Shown here: piece by piece, positions 17,963 to 26,652 of the stretch
How the letters are laid out: every line of letters starts with the position of its first letter
Numbering within the stretch: position 1 is the first letter of the stretch
DNA from: Neomesorhizobium albiziae
Lineage (GTDB): Bacteria > Pseudomonadota > Alphaproteobacteria > Rhizobiales > Rhizobiaceae
Assembly: GCF_900114255.1 (NCBI RefSeq)
Contig: NZ_FOSL01000014.1
Location: 1-64,000 of the forward strand
Direction of reading: 5' to 3'
Length of the DNA: 64,000 bases
Made by a program: the position numbers and the translations under genes
The notes under the pieces: model-generated
Databases searched by the model: none
The model's input: only the letters and a program-made list of their open reading frames with translations
What the model was told of the DNA's origin: nothing

Positions 17963-18850
17963 ATGAAACCCGATAACGTCTACAAGCGCGCGCTTAACGC
18001 CACGCTTGAGCTGGTAAAAGGAGGTGAGTTCGCTCTAGGGCTCCCATCCGAGAACCAGTTGCGCGCTCGCATTGGTGTCAGCCGCACGACAGTGCGAAAG
18101 GTAATCCGCGAACTGGCAAACCGTGGCATCGTTGTCGAGCAGGACGGCAACAAGGTTCCTGGTCGTCCGGTGAGCAAGCATGATCTTTTCAGTGGACTTG
18201 AGACGACATCACGCCTCGAGCATGTGGAGCGCCAGTTCATGGAATGGATGCTCCGCGGCGGCGCAGCGCCCGGCACGCTTATCAACGAACTTGAACTCGC
18301 CCGTCAGTTTCACGTTGCCACCAACGGCATTCGTGAGTTTCTGATCCGCTTTAGCCGCTTTGGGCTTGTCGAGAAGAAGTCCAACTCCGGCTGGCTCTTC
18401 AAGGGATTCACGGAGGACTTCGCGCTAGAACTGTTCGAGGTTCGCGTGATGTTCGAACTGCGATCCGCGCGACACTTCGCCGAACTGCCCGAAGGCTCGT
18501 CGCTCTGGGGGCGCCTCGAAACGATACGGCGTCAGCACGTCGACCTGCTCGACAGTGTCGAGGCCCGTTTCCATGATTTTTCGGACCTCGACAATCGTTT
18601 CCATCGTTTGATCAACGAGAGCGGGCCTAACCGATTTATTGATGGCTTTTCCGACATCATCACCCTCATCTTCCACTACCACTATCAGTGGAACAAGGCC
18701 GATGAGAAAGAGCGCAACAAGGCGGCGATCCTCGAGCACCTCACATGTATCGATGCGCTACAGAGCCGGAACCGCCGCAGGATCGAAACCGCCTGGCGAG
18801 CACACCTGCGGTCGGCTCGCGATACGCTTGTGCGGTCGCTGGCGAGGTGA
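17963..18850 (+). CDS. GntR-family regulator with two winged-helix domains
   Basis: The 295-residue protein is longer than usual for a FadR-type GntR regulator (about 230-250). Residues 1-65 are a GntR winged helix (LRARIGVSRTTVRKVIRELA and NRGIVVEQDG). Residues about 85-150 look like a second, diverged one (INELELARQFHVATNGIREF and LIRFSRFGLVEKKSNSGWLF). The rest is a helical FCD-like ligand domain (FEVRVMFELRSARHF onward). It is divergent from the ribose-type transporter operon it probably controls, with two palindromes between them. The ligand is unknown. Confidence 0.82.
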   Translation: MKPDNVYKRALNATLELVKGGEFALGLPSENQLRARIGVSRTTVRKVIRELANRGIVVEQDGNKVPGRPVSKHDLFSGLETTSRLEHVERQFMEWMLRGGAAPGTLINELELARQFHVATNGIREFLIRFSRFGLVEKKSNSGWLFKGFTEDFALELFEVRVMFELRSARHFAELPEGSSLWGRLETIRRQHVDLLDSVEARFHDFSDLDNRFHRLINESGPNRFIDGFSDIITLIFHYHYQWNKADEKERNKAAILEHLTCIDALQSRNRRRIETAWRAHLRSARDTLVRSLAR

Positions 18851-18941
18851 TCGGTCGTCTTATCCCGGCGTCGCGAGGCTCATCCACCATTCGAGTGGTC
18901 TGTTGACCTCTCAAGACCGCAAAATTGTTCAAGCGAGCCTC

Positions 18942-19967
18942 CTAGTCGCTGTCGCGGACTACGAGTTCCAGTGGCCAAACCTCGCGGATGATCTTCGTGC
19001 CCTCCGGGCCAGCGAGCGCGGGCATGGAAGCAAGCAGCATCTCCCCCATCCGCCGGCCGAGCGGCTCCAGCGCCGGACGGAAGGCAGTGAGCGTCGGTGA
19101 GTAATAGCGGCAGAGTGCAGTGTCCACGATGACGACCACCGCCACGTCCTTGCCGGGCTCCAGCCCCATCTCGACCAGGGCGCGACAGCCGCCGAGCGCC
19201 ATCGCGTCGTTGTTGAAGATAATTGCCGTCGGCGGTTTTTTGGCGCGCATGAGGTCCGGCGTCACCGTGTAGCCGCCGGACTCGTTGATGAGACCGGCTG
19301 CCGTCAACTCGGGATCGAAATCGAGGCCATGCCGCTTCAGAGCCTTGCGGTAGCCCGCCATGAAGAGGTAGCCGAAATTCAGATTGTGCAGGGGCCGGAC
19401 GGCTGCAATTCGCGTGTGGCCCCGTGAGACGAGGCGATCCACGGCATCGGCCCCCGCCTTCTCGAAGTCGAGGTCGAGCGAGGGGTAGGAACGGCCACCC
19501 GAAAGGCTGCGCCCCAACGTGGCAAACGGAAAGCCTGCCTGGATCAAGTAGTCGATGCGGTCGTCCTGGCGGCGCGTCGCGGCGAGGACAACGGCGTCGG
19601 CGCGGCGCGTTTCCACCACGCGCCGGAGACGCTCTTGCTGATAGTCGCCAGGCGCCCCCATCACAACCATAAGGTCGAGCCCGTATTCGGCGAGCTTCGC
19701 CTGAAGGCCGGTGATAAACGGGATGAAGAACGGCTCGCCATATTGCTGGTCGCCGGGATGCGGATGCAGCATGAAGGCGACCGACTGAGTGGCGCCGCGC
19801 CGCAGGTTCCGGCCCGACTGGTTGGGTGAATAGTTCAGCTTGCGGGCGGCATCGAGCACGCGCTCTCGCGTCTCGGCCTTGACGTCGGCGCGACCGTTCA
19901 GCGCGCGCGATACGGTGCCGATCGATATGTTCAGATGCCGTGCGAGATCGTGAATGTTGGACGCCAA
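18942..19967 (-). CDS. LacI-family transcriptional regulator
   Basis: A 341-residue LacI/GalR repressor. The N-terminal helix-turn-helix is IHDLARHLNISIGTVSRALN, followed by the hinge LNYSPNQSGRNLRR and a periplasmic-binding-protein-like effector domain. It is divergent from the oxidoreductase/isomerase/ABC operon at 20204. The palindromes at 20128-20155 have the CG-centred form LacI proteins bind, so it very likely represses that operon and is relieved by its sugar. Confidence 0.92.
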   Translation of the reverse strand: MASNIHDLARHLNISIGTVSRALNGRADVKAETRERVLDAARKLNYSPNQSGRNLRRGATQSVAFMLHPHPGDQQYGEPFFIPFITGLQAKLAEYGLDLMVVMGAPGDYQQERLRRVVETRRADAVVLAATRRQDDRIDYLIQAGFPFATLGRSLSGGRSYPSLDLDFEKAGADAVDRLVSRGHTRIAAVRPLHNLNFGYLFMAGYRKALKRHGLDFDPELTAAGLINESGGYTVTPDLMRAKKPPTAIIFNNDAMALGGCRALVEMGLEPGKDVAVVVIVDTALCRYYSPTLTAFRPALEPLGRRMGEMLLASMPALAGPEGTKIIREVWPLELVVRDSD

Positions 19968-20127
19968 GCTATTCTCCTCGGGTTTCCGCTAGCATTCGCG
20001 GGCGCTCCGGCCAAGACGCTTTTAGCCGCCAGCAGCGGAACGCGTCTTTCGATCCTGTGCAGACCGCCGCGCGAAAACGGCAGCTTGCAAAAAGCCGATT
20101 GACATTCTACGTCGCCGGGTGTGTTCT

Positions 20128-20155
20128 CGTAAACGTTTACGGAAAAACGTTTACG
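20128..20155. promoter_or_regulatory. LacI-type operator pair
   Basis: CGTAAACGTTTACG (20128-20141) is a perfect 14-bp palindrome with a central CG, the hallmark of LacI/GalR operators. A second copy, GAAAAACGTTTACG (20142-20155), is intact on the right half only. Their centres are 14 bp apart, about 50-75 bases before the oxidoreductase start, so repressor bound here would block the promoter. Confidence 0.8.
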
Positions 20156-20203
20156 GAAATCCGTGAATGCCGGCCTGGAGGAGCCGAGCGGGAGGAGCGC
20201 CGG

Positions 20204-21235
20204 ATGATGAATGTCGTCCTGGTCGGCTGCGGAGCCATGAGCAAAGCTTGGCTCGATGCCGCCAGAGAGGTTCCCGAGATTGCGATCGTCGGCCTCGTCG
20301 ATCTCGACGCCGACCGGGCGAAAGCGCGGGCACGCGAATACGAGCTCAACGGCGTAGCGATCGGCACGAACCTCGATGCTGTCCTCGACCAGACCCAGCC
20401 GCAAGCGGTGTTCGACGTGGTCGTGCCGGCGGCGCGTCGCGAAGTCGCTTTCTCCGCGCTTTCGCATCACTGTCATCTCCTGACCGAAAAGCCGCTTGCC
20501 GACAGTCCGGACAATGCGCTCGCCATCGTCGAGCGCGCGCTGCAGGCGGGCCGTGTCCATGCGGTCGTGCAGAACCGCCGCTATGTCGCCAACGTCAGGC
20601 GCATCCGCCGCTTCCTCGACTCGGGCGCCATCGGCGCGCCGACAAGCATCCACGCCGATTTCTTCGTCGCGCCGCATTTCGGCGGATTTCGCGAGGAGAT
20701 GCGCCATGTGCTCCTGCTCGACATGGCGATCCACACCTTCGACGCCGCGCGCTACATGGTGAACGCCGACCCGAAGCGCGCTTTTTGCCTTGAATGGGAG
20801 CCGGCGAATTCCTGGTACACCCAAGGCTCGTCGGCGACAGCCGTCTTCGAGTTCCATGGCGGCAAGGTCTTTACTTACCGCGGCAGTTGGTGCGCCGACG
20901 GGTTCCGCACGAGCTGGGAGGCCGGCTGGCGCATCGTGGGGACGCGCGGCAGCCTGATCTGGGACGGCTTCGACGCGCTCACGGCGGAAGCCGCGCGACC
21001 CGAGCGCGAAGGCCTCTTCGACCGCGTGGAAGCAATCAAAGTGCCGCCGCTCGACGAGAGCGACCGCATCGGCGGGCATCTCGGCGTCATCCAGGATTTT
21101 GTCCGCGCGGTCGAGAACGATACCGAACCGGAGACCAGCGGCGCCGACAACATCAAGAGCCTCGGCATGGTTTTCTCTGCGATCGAAAGCGCCGAGACCG
21201 GTCGCCGAGTCGAAATCGCCGCTGAGGACGCATGA
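20204..21235 (+). CDS. Gfo/Idh/MocA-family oxidoreductase
   Basis: A 343-residue NAD(P)-dependent sugar dehydrogenase-like protein. The Rossmann motif is VVLVGCGAMSKAW near residue 3, and LTEKPLADSPDNAL carries the Glu-Lys-Pro of the family. The start at 20204 has GGAGGAG six bases upstream; the open frame extends back into the regulator region without a ribosome site. It is the first gene of the LacI-controlled operon and overlaps the next gene by four bases. Members oxidise or epimerise free or phosphorylated sugars and inositols; the substrate here is unknown. Confidence 0.9.
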   Translation: MMNVVLVGCGAMSKAWLDAAREVPEIAIVGLVDLDADRAKARAREYELNGVAIGTNLDAVLDQTQPQAVFDVVVPAARREVAFSALSHHCHLLTEKPLADSPDNALAIVERALQAGRVHAVVQNRRYVANVRRIRRFLDSGAIGAPTSIHADFFVAPHFGGFREEMRHVLLLDMAIHTFDAARYMVNADPKRAFCLEWEPANSWYTQGSSATAVFEFHGGKVFTYRGSWCADGFRTSWEAGWRIVGTRGSLIWDGFDALTAEAARPEREGLFDRVEAIKVPPLDESDRIGGHLGVIQDFVRAVENDTEPETSGADNIKSLGMVFSAIESAETGRRVEIAAEDA

Positions 21236-22143
21236 CAATGCCGAACCCACTTCTCGATATCCGGATCGGCACCATGGTGCAGGCCAATCTCAACGATCCA
21301 GCTGCTTATATGCGACAGATCCTGCCGCTCGGCTTCGAGAGCATACAGCCGTTCTTCTGGCAGACGCTCGGCGGCAAGGACATCCCTCGCCTTGCGGGCG
21401 AGCTGCGTGAGGCGATCGGCAGCGCAGATGTCACCATCAGCTCTGTCGGTGTGTTCGGCAATCCGCTGGAGGACGGCGACAAGGACCGCGAGGTACTCGC
21501 CGCCTGGGAAACGATCATCGCCAACGCGCATCTGTTTGGCACCAACATTGTCAGCGGCTTTACCGGCCGCGTCCGCGGCAAGCCACTTACCGACAGCCTG
21601 CCGCGTTTCCGCGAGGTCTGGAGCAAGCTTGCCAAGCGTGCGGCGGACAAGGGGGTACGCATCGCCTTCGAGAACTGTGCGATGGACGGCAACTGGGCAA
21701 CCGGCGACTGGAACATCGCCCACAACCCCGACGCCTGGGAACTGATGTTCAACGAACTGCCCGACGACAATCTCGGCCTCGAATGGGAGCCCTGCCATCA
21801 GCTTGTCTATTTGATCGACCCGATCCCGCAGATCCGCAAATGGGCGCCGAAAATCTTCCACGTTCACGGCAAGGACGCGACAGTGCGCTGGGACGTGATC
21901 CGCGAGCATGGCGTCTTCGGCAAGCACCCCTTCGTGCAGATGCGTACGCCGGGCTTCGGCGACAGCGACTGGACCCGCGTAATCAGCGAATTGCGGCTCG
22001 CCAGCTACAGCGGCGCGATCGACATCGAAGGCTGGCACGACCCGGTCTATCGCGGCGATCTCGAAATCACCGGTCAAGTTAGAGCCCTTGAATATCTGAA
22101 GGAGTGCCGCGGCGGGCCTGAATACGTGCCCGCCGCGACCTGA
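21232..22143 (+). CDS. TIM-barrel sugar isomerase/epimerase (AP endonuclease 2 fold)
   Basis: A 303-residue xylose isomerase-like TIM barrel. Metal-site residues are suggested by AFENCAMDGNW (Glu), LEWEPCHQ (Glu, His), FHVHGKDA (His) and DIEGWHDPV (Glu). These enzymes interconvert keto- and aldo-sugars or epimerise 3-keto sugars. Together with the oxidoreductase this suggests an oxidise-isomerise scheme for the sugar imported by the downstream transporter. Translation is coupled to the previous gene by an ATGA overlap. Confidence 0.88.
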   Translation: MTMPNPLLDIRIGTMVQANLNDPAAYMRQILPLGFESIQPFFWQTLGGKDIPRLAGELREAIGSADVTISSVGVFGNPLEDGDKDREVLAAWETIIANAHLFGTNIVSGFTGRVRGKPLTDSLPRFREVWSKLAKRAADKGVRIAFENCAMDGNWATGDWNIAHNPDAWELMFNELPDDNLGLEWEPCHQLVYLIDPIPQIRKWAPKIFHVHGKDATVRWDVIREHGVFGKHPFVQMRTPGFGDSDWTRVISELRLASYSGAIDIEGWHDPVYRGDLEITGQVRALEYLKECRGGPEYVPAAT

Positions 22144-22193
22144 ACGTCTGCCGGAGAATGCTGGAGCCCAATGGGCGAAAAGGGAGGAAGGCA

Positions 22194-23201
22194 ATGACAC
22201 ATGCAATGAGGAAGCTGGGCGTGCTTTTCGCAGCGGTCAGCGCGCTCGCAATCACGGCGTCGGTGACAACTGCCAGCGCCGAGTCGCTGCGTGACAATTG
22301 GTGCAAGGACGTGCACCTGCGCTTCTTCGCAGGTGGCGCGGAAGGCGACGCGTTTGCGTCGATCGTCTACAACGGCGCTCTGCAGGCGGCCAAGGATACT
22401 GGCGCGCAGGTCGACTACGTTTTCTCGGGCTGGAAGGCAGAGACAATGGTCCAGCAACTGCGTGAAGCAATCGCCGCGAAGCCCGACGGGATCGCCATGA
22501 TGGGTCACCCGGGCGAAGCGTCGATCATGCCGCTCGCCGAGGAAGCCTCCAAAGCCGGCATCAAGATGATGTACCAGAACGTCCCACTTCCGGGTGTCGT
22601 CGCCAAGTTTGGTGGCGGCTACGTCGGCGCACAACAGGGTCCGCAGGGCAAGGCTCTCGGAGAGGAAGCGGTCCGCCGCTTCGAGCTCAAGTTGGGCGAC
22701 TCGGTTATCGTGTTCGGCCCCTTCGATCAGCAACCCGAGCGTTATGTGCGCGAAGGCGCTACCGCTGACGCACTCGAAGCGGCCGGCCTCAAAGTCACGC
22801 GCATTCCCTCACCGACCGAGTGGGCGGCCGATCCGAACCTCGCCATTTCGGCCGTAACCGCCGCGCTGACCAACGATCCGGCGGTCAAGGCGATCATCTA
22901 TCCGGGCGGCCAGCTGCTCGGTAACGCTACAGCGTACATGCAGGCGGCCGGCAAGAAACCCGGTGAAGTCATCAATATTGGGTTCGACACGAGCCCGCAG
23001 ATCGTCGCTGGCTTCAAGGAAGGCTGGGTGCAGCTTACCGCTGACCAGCAGCCGTTCCTCCAAGGCTACATGCCGATCCTGAGCCTTTGCCAGCAGGTCG
23101 TCTACGGCCTCGCACCGATCGACGTCGACACCGGCGCCGGCTTCGTAACCCCCGACAACTACGCCGCCGTCGCAGATCTCGCAACCGAAGGGCTGCGCTA
23201 G
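22194..23201 (+). CDS. Ribose-type ABC sugar-binding protein
   Basis: A 335-residue CUT2 binding protein. The start at 22194 has AGGGAGGAAG just upstream and gives a signal peptide ending near TASVTTASAES. The core GWKAETMVQQLREAIAAKPD is typical of the family. It is preceded by the isomerase and followed by the ATPase and permease. Confidence 0.9.
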   Translation: MTHAMRKLGVLFAAVSALAITASVTTASAESLRDNWCKDVHLRFFAGGAEGDAFASIVYNGALQAAKDTGAQVDYVFSGWKAETMVQQLREAIAAKPDGIAMMGHPGEASIMPLAEEASKAGIKMMYQNVPLPGVVAKFGGGYVGAQQGPQGKALGEEAVRRFELKLGDSVIVFGPFDQQPERYVREGATADALEAAGLKVTRIPSPTEWAADPNLAISAVTAALTNDPAVKAIIYPGGQLLGNATAYMQAAGKKPGEVINIGFDTSPQIVAGFKEGWVQLTADQQPFLQGYMPILSLCQQVVYGLAPIDVDTGAGFVTPDNYAAVADLATEGLR

Positions 23202-23239
23202 CGTAACCTGCGCGCCCGTCGCGAGACGGGCGACGCAAC

Positions 23240-24028
23240 ATGCCGGAACCGGATATGGCTCAGCACATCATCGAACTGAAGAACATCACCAAATCGTTCG
23301 GTACGGTCTACGCGCTGGGCGGTGTCAACTTACACGTAGATCCCGGCGAAGTCGTTGGGCTCCTCGGCGACAATGGCGCCGGCAAGTCAACGCTCATCAA
23401 AATCCTGGCGGGTGTCATCAAGCCTACCTCGGGCGAAATTGTCGTCAACGGCGAGCGCGTCAGCAACTGGAGCCCGGCCCGTTCGCGCGCCGCGGGCATC
23501 GAAACCGTGTTCCAGGATCGCGCTCTTGCAGTCCAGCAGTCGATCGTGCGGAATATCTTCATGGGCCGCGAGTTGGCCGGCCGGTTCGGTTGGCTGAACC
23601 TCCGGAAGCAAGTGAGCGAGGCCGAGCGGCTGATGCGTGAAATCGGCTTCACGTCGAAGGTTTTCTCGCCCAATTCCATTGTCGGGCAGCTATCGGGCGG
23701 CGAACGACAGGGCGTTGCGATTGCCCGCGCCATCCTGAAGCAGGCAAACCTCATCGTGCTCGACGAACCGACGACGGCCCTGTCGCTGACCGAGACAGCC
23801 AAGGTGTTCCACTTCGTGCGCCAGGTGCGTGCGTCAGGTCGCTCCATCGTCTTCATTGGCCACAACATCCACCACGTCTATGACATCGCCGAGCGCTTCG
23901 TCGTGATTGATCGTGGCCGCGTCGCGATGGAAAAGAAGAAATCCGACATCGCATCCGCTCAGGAGCTGATCGAATACATGGAATGCGTAGCGAGGTCACA
24001 GGGCGTGACCGCCGGGGAGATGGAGTGA
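23240..24028 (+). CDS. Ribose-type ABC transporter ATP-binding protein (single domain)
   Basis: A 262-residue ATPase with Walker A GDNGAGKST, signature LSGGERQ and Walker B LIVLDEPTTALS. Like the locus B ATPase it has one ATPase domain. Its Q-loop region, VFQDRALA, is somewhat unusual in following the Gln with Asp rather than Glu. An in-frame ATG at 23255 (MAQHIIEL) is an equally good start. Confidence 0.9.
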   Translation: MPEPDMAQHIIELKNITKSFGTVYALGGVNLHVDPGEVVGLLGDNGAGKSTLIKILAGVIKPTSGEIVVNGERVSNWSPARSRAAGIETVFQDRALAVQQSIVRNIFMGRELAGRFGWLNLRKQVSEAERLMREIGFTSKVFSPNSIVGQLSGGERQGVAIARAILKQANLIVLDEPTTALSLTETAKVFHFVRQVRASGRSIVFIGHNIHHVYDIAERFVVIDRGRVAMEKKKSDIASAQELIEYMECVARSQGVTAGEME

Positions 24029-25038
24029 TGACCGAGGTTTCGAGAACGACCGCCACGATGGCGCTTCATCCGGCCGAGCGGCCGCTGCGGAAGTTCCTGT
24101 TCTCCAATCGCGCCGCCCTCGGCTCGCTCGCCGTTTTCGCGGTGATGCTGCTCGTCTTCTTTGTGGCAAACCCTCGCGTCTTTTCCAACTGGGGACTTTA
24201 CGCGGCAGTGCTCACGACTTTGCCGGTGGCCCTGTTCATGGTGGCCCCGCTCGTCTTCGTCGTTACCTCCGGAGAGATCGACCTTTCCTTCCCGGCGATG
24301 ATGGGCTTTGCGTCGCTCGCCTTCGCCTATGTCGTCCAGGCCGGCTTTGATCCGTTCCTTGGAATCGCCGCCGCACTGGTAGTAGGAAGCCTCCTTGGTT
24401 TTGGCGTCGGCGCGCTGGTGGTCTATGGCGGGCTCTCGTCTCTGGTGGCGACACTTGGCATGAACTTCATGCTGCGCGGCCTCATTCTCATCGTCACCAA
24501 TTCGAAGTCGATTGCCGTTCCGCAGTTGCGGGATAGCCTCGCGTTCAAGATCACTTCCACCCAAATCTGGGGAATCCCGCTGCAGATCGTGTGGGCCATA
24601 GCCTTCGTGGTCTTCTGCGCGCTGCTCTACAACCGGCACCGCTTCGGTGCGCAGGTTCATGTGGTCGGCGATAACCCGGACAGCGCCAACGAGATGGGCA
24701 TTAACGTGAATCTCGTTCGTGTAAAGGTGTTCGCATTCATGGGCGTCGGCGCGGCGCTCGCGGGCGTCTTCTCGACCATGATTAATTTCACCTGGTGGCC
24801 GACCTCCGGCGACGGATACCTGCTGCCGGTGATCGCTTCAGTCTTCGTCGGCGGTACCCCGCCTTGGGGCGGTATCGGAACGGTGGTTGGTGCCGCCGTC
24901 GGCGCGTTGACCGTGTCCTTCATCCAGACCGGCGTGCTGGGCGTTGGACTGTCGGGCTTTTACGTCCAGTTCTTTTACGGCTTGATCATCATTCTGTCGC
25001 TGCTCGGTCACAGATGGAACCAAGCACGATATCGCTGA
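24028..25038 (+). CDS. Ribose-type ABC transporter permease
   Basis: A 336-residue RbsC-like membrane protein with eight to ten hydrophobic segments. The motif SGEIDLSFPAMMGFASLAFA corresponds to the family's GIDLSVG region but carries Glu before Ile. The start at 24028 shares a base with the ATPase stop (TGATG). It is the last gene of the operon; sequence of quite different character, holding kinase relics, begins about 50 bases after its stop. Confidence 0.9.
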   Translation: MTEVSRTTATMALHPAERPLRKFLFSNRAALGSLAVFAVMLLVFFVANPRVFSNWGLYAAVLTTLPVALFMVAPLVFVVTSGEIDLSFPAMMGFASLAFAYVVQAGFDPFLGIAAALVVGSLLGFGVGALVVYGGLSSLVATLGMNFMLRGLILIVTNSKSIAVPQLRDSLAFKITSTQIWGIPLQIVWAIAFVVFCALLYNRHRFGAQVHVVGDNPDSANEMGINVNLVRVKVFAFMGVGAALAGVFSTMINFTWWPTSGDGYLLPVIASVFVGGTPPWGGIGTVVGAAVGALTVSFIQTGVLGVGLSGFYVQFFYGLIIILSLLGHRWNQARYR

Positions 25039-25088
25039 AGGCCATGTATGCGAAAGGTGCTCTGCCGGGTCGCTGGCGTAGTTGTTCT

Positions 25089-25169
25089 AACGAGCAGATC
25101 TTCGAGATGCATGGCGACGAGGAATTCATCCTCCAGGATCAGAACCCGCTTCGCTTCCTGTCCCGTCAC
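25089..25169 (-). pseudogene. Response-regulator receiver relic (first 27 codons)
   Basis: From a GTG at 25169 the minus strand reads VTGQEAKRVLILEDEFLVAM then HLEDLLV, the first beta strand and acidic pocket of a CheY-like receiver. After LEDLLV the similarity stops abruptly, about 50 bases from the end of the permease gene. The phosphoacceptor and everything after it are gone. It overlaps the 3' end of the HWE-kinase relic, matching the usual kinase-regulator gene order. Confidence 0.6.
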
Positions 25170-25710
25170 CCCGTCCTCCAACTACCTCTTGCCCAGCGGG
25201 CAAAGGTGCCACGATCGTGCATACCAGGCCGGAGGGTGCGTATTCAACGCGCACGTCGCCGCCGAGTTCCGCCGCCAGAGCCCGCTCGATCAGACGTGAA
25301 CCGAAGCCCTTGCGCTTCGGCTCGGCGACCGGAGGCCCGCCGCTCTCTTCCCAATGCAGGACGAGCCGGCGGTCGGCATCTGCTCCTTCGATGTGCCAAA
25401 CGAGCACGACATGGCCATGATCGGTTGACAGCGCTCCATATTTGACGGCGTTGGTGCCGAGTTCATGCAGAGCCATGGAAATCGCAAGCGCTGCGTTAGG
25501 GGAGAGCCGGATGCCAGGCCCCTCGATCCGGAAGCGGTTTTCTCCGCCCGCGTGCGGCCTGACCGTGTCGGAGACGATATCGGCCAGGTCCGCGCCCTGC
25601 CAACTTTCGCGCGTCAATACATCATGCGCCTTCGCCAGATTGATCAGCCGCGACTGAATCGCGGCTTCTTCGTCGGCTAATTCGGCTGTTGGTTCCGCCT
25701 TCCACGAACC
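25126..25710 (-). pseudogene. HWE-family histidine kinase relic (ATPase half)
   Basis: The open frame from about 25710 begins inside a protein: it includes SRLINLAKAHDVLTRESWQG, the region between the phospho-His helix and the ATPase of HWE kinases. The ATPase follows, with MALHELGTNAVKYGAL (N box) and GFGSRLIERALAAELGG. The sensory domain and the phospho-His helix are missing, with an in-frame stop just upstream. Intact HWE kinases regulate stress or light responses; this copy should be dead. Confidence 0.75.
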
Positions 25711-25711
25711 C

Positions 25712-26230
25712 TACGCACCTCTATTGCCCAACTGATCAGCCGATGCGGGCATCTGGCGAGCGACGATTTCGGCCGGCGCAGGTGCAGCAAAACATGGTCA
25801 CCCACTTGTAACAAACCTCAGTCGATCCGTTTGAGCGTCGATCAAAGCTCGGTCATCGTTGGGGCGGTTTCCGGCGGCAACGCGAGTGGTTGGATTTTTC
25901 ACTGGAGGGTTCGATCCAGATAAAAGGCCGGTTGCCAAAAAGCAAAGGAATTCCGTGATCTGGCGGTCTGGATGTCGTGAAAGAAAGGCCGGAAACACGC
26001 ATTGCGCGTGCTTCCGGCCTCTGTCGATCCAGGAGGAAGGGACGTTACACCCGGCTCGAACCCTCCGGCGATCAATGATCTGCGGTCGCCTTTTTCGATG
26101 TTGGGATGGATTTTAGCGTCCGTCGCCTGAACGCAGGCCGAAGGTGCGGTTCATTTTCCGTTCATCCGGCTTGGATTCCGCATGAGAAGGGGCGCGCCGA
26201 AATGATTGGCCGCGCCCGCCATCTCACCAC
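25712..26230. other. Intergenic stretch with one hairpin
   Basis: No credible gene is seen. It holds the strong hairpin at 25987-26021 and two inverted copies of GGAGGGTTCGA, near 25912 on the plus strand and near 26053 on the minus strand. These mimic a tRNA T-loop but have no tRNA body. Confidence 0.5.
25987..26021 (-). terminator. Rho-independent-like terminator
   Basis: Arms 25987-26001 (AGGCCGGAAACACGC) and 26007-26021 (GCGTGCTTCCGGCCT) pair over 15 bp with one mismatch and a five-base loop. Read on the minus strand the stem is followed by a T-rich tract, so it probably ends the transcript of the PRC-barrel gene at 26231-26596. Confidence 0.6.
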
Positions 26231-26596
26231 CTACGGCAAGCCATACGGCAATCCATAATAGTCGTGAACGCGCTTGCCATAGTCGCGATCATTCCAGTTG
26301 GGTTCGTCATCGGCGGAATAGCGTGGCGCGTCGGCGAGTTGCTCTTGCGTCCGGCTTATGACAAAACCGTCCTGGTCTTCACTGTATGTCAGTTCTGCCC
26401 AGGGAACCGGGTGGTAGTCTTTCCCCAAGCCAAGAAAACCTCCTATCGACAGGATCGCGTATTTCACGGTGCCGTCCTTTTTGCCGATGACTATGTCGTC
26501 AACCTGGCCCAGGTGATCGCCCTGCCCGTTGTATACATTGGTGCCTGTGACGTTCGAAGCACGAACATTTTCCCAAGAAACTGTGTCGTCATTCAT
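26231..26596 (-). CDS. PRC-barrel domain stress protein
   Basis: A 121-residue soluble protein. Residues about 8-75 are a PRC barrel (VRASNVTGTNVYNGQGDHLG and VDDIVIGKKDGTVKYAILSI), a small beta barrel found in photosynthetic reaction-centre H subunits and in many rhizobial stress proteins of unknown biochemistry. The acidic tail (YSADDEPNWNDRDYGKRV) is family-typical. ATG at 26596 is preferred over GTG at 26599; GGGAGG lies just upstream. An exact EcfG-type promoter lies at 26628-26652. Confidence 0.88.
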   Translation of the reverse strand: MNDDTVSWENVRASNVTGTNVYNGQGDHLGQVDDIVIGKKDGTVKYAILSIGGFLGLGKDYHPVPWAELTYSEDQDGFVISRTQEQLADAPRYSADDEPNWNDRDYGKRVHDYYGLPYGLP

Positions 26597-26627
26597 CACG
26601 AAACCTCCCTAAGTGCTGATGTCAATC

Positions 26628-26652
26628 AACGTCTGTTTCATGCAGTCGTTCC
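26628..26652 (-). promoter_or_regulatory. EcfG-type promoter (PRC-barrel gene)
   Basis: On the minus strand the sequence reads GGAAC, 16 bases, CGTT, an exact match to the alphaproteobacterial general stress sigma factor consensus. It lies about 32 bases before the start codon. Confidence 0.8.

Noticed and set aside
25900-26070. tRNA-like sequences GGGTTCGATCC and GGGTTCGAGCC
   Set aside because: Only the T-loop-like part is present; no acceptor, D or anticodon arms can be folded around either one.
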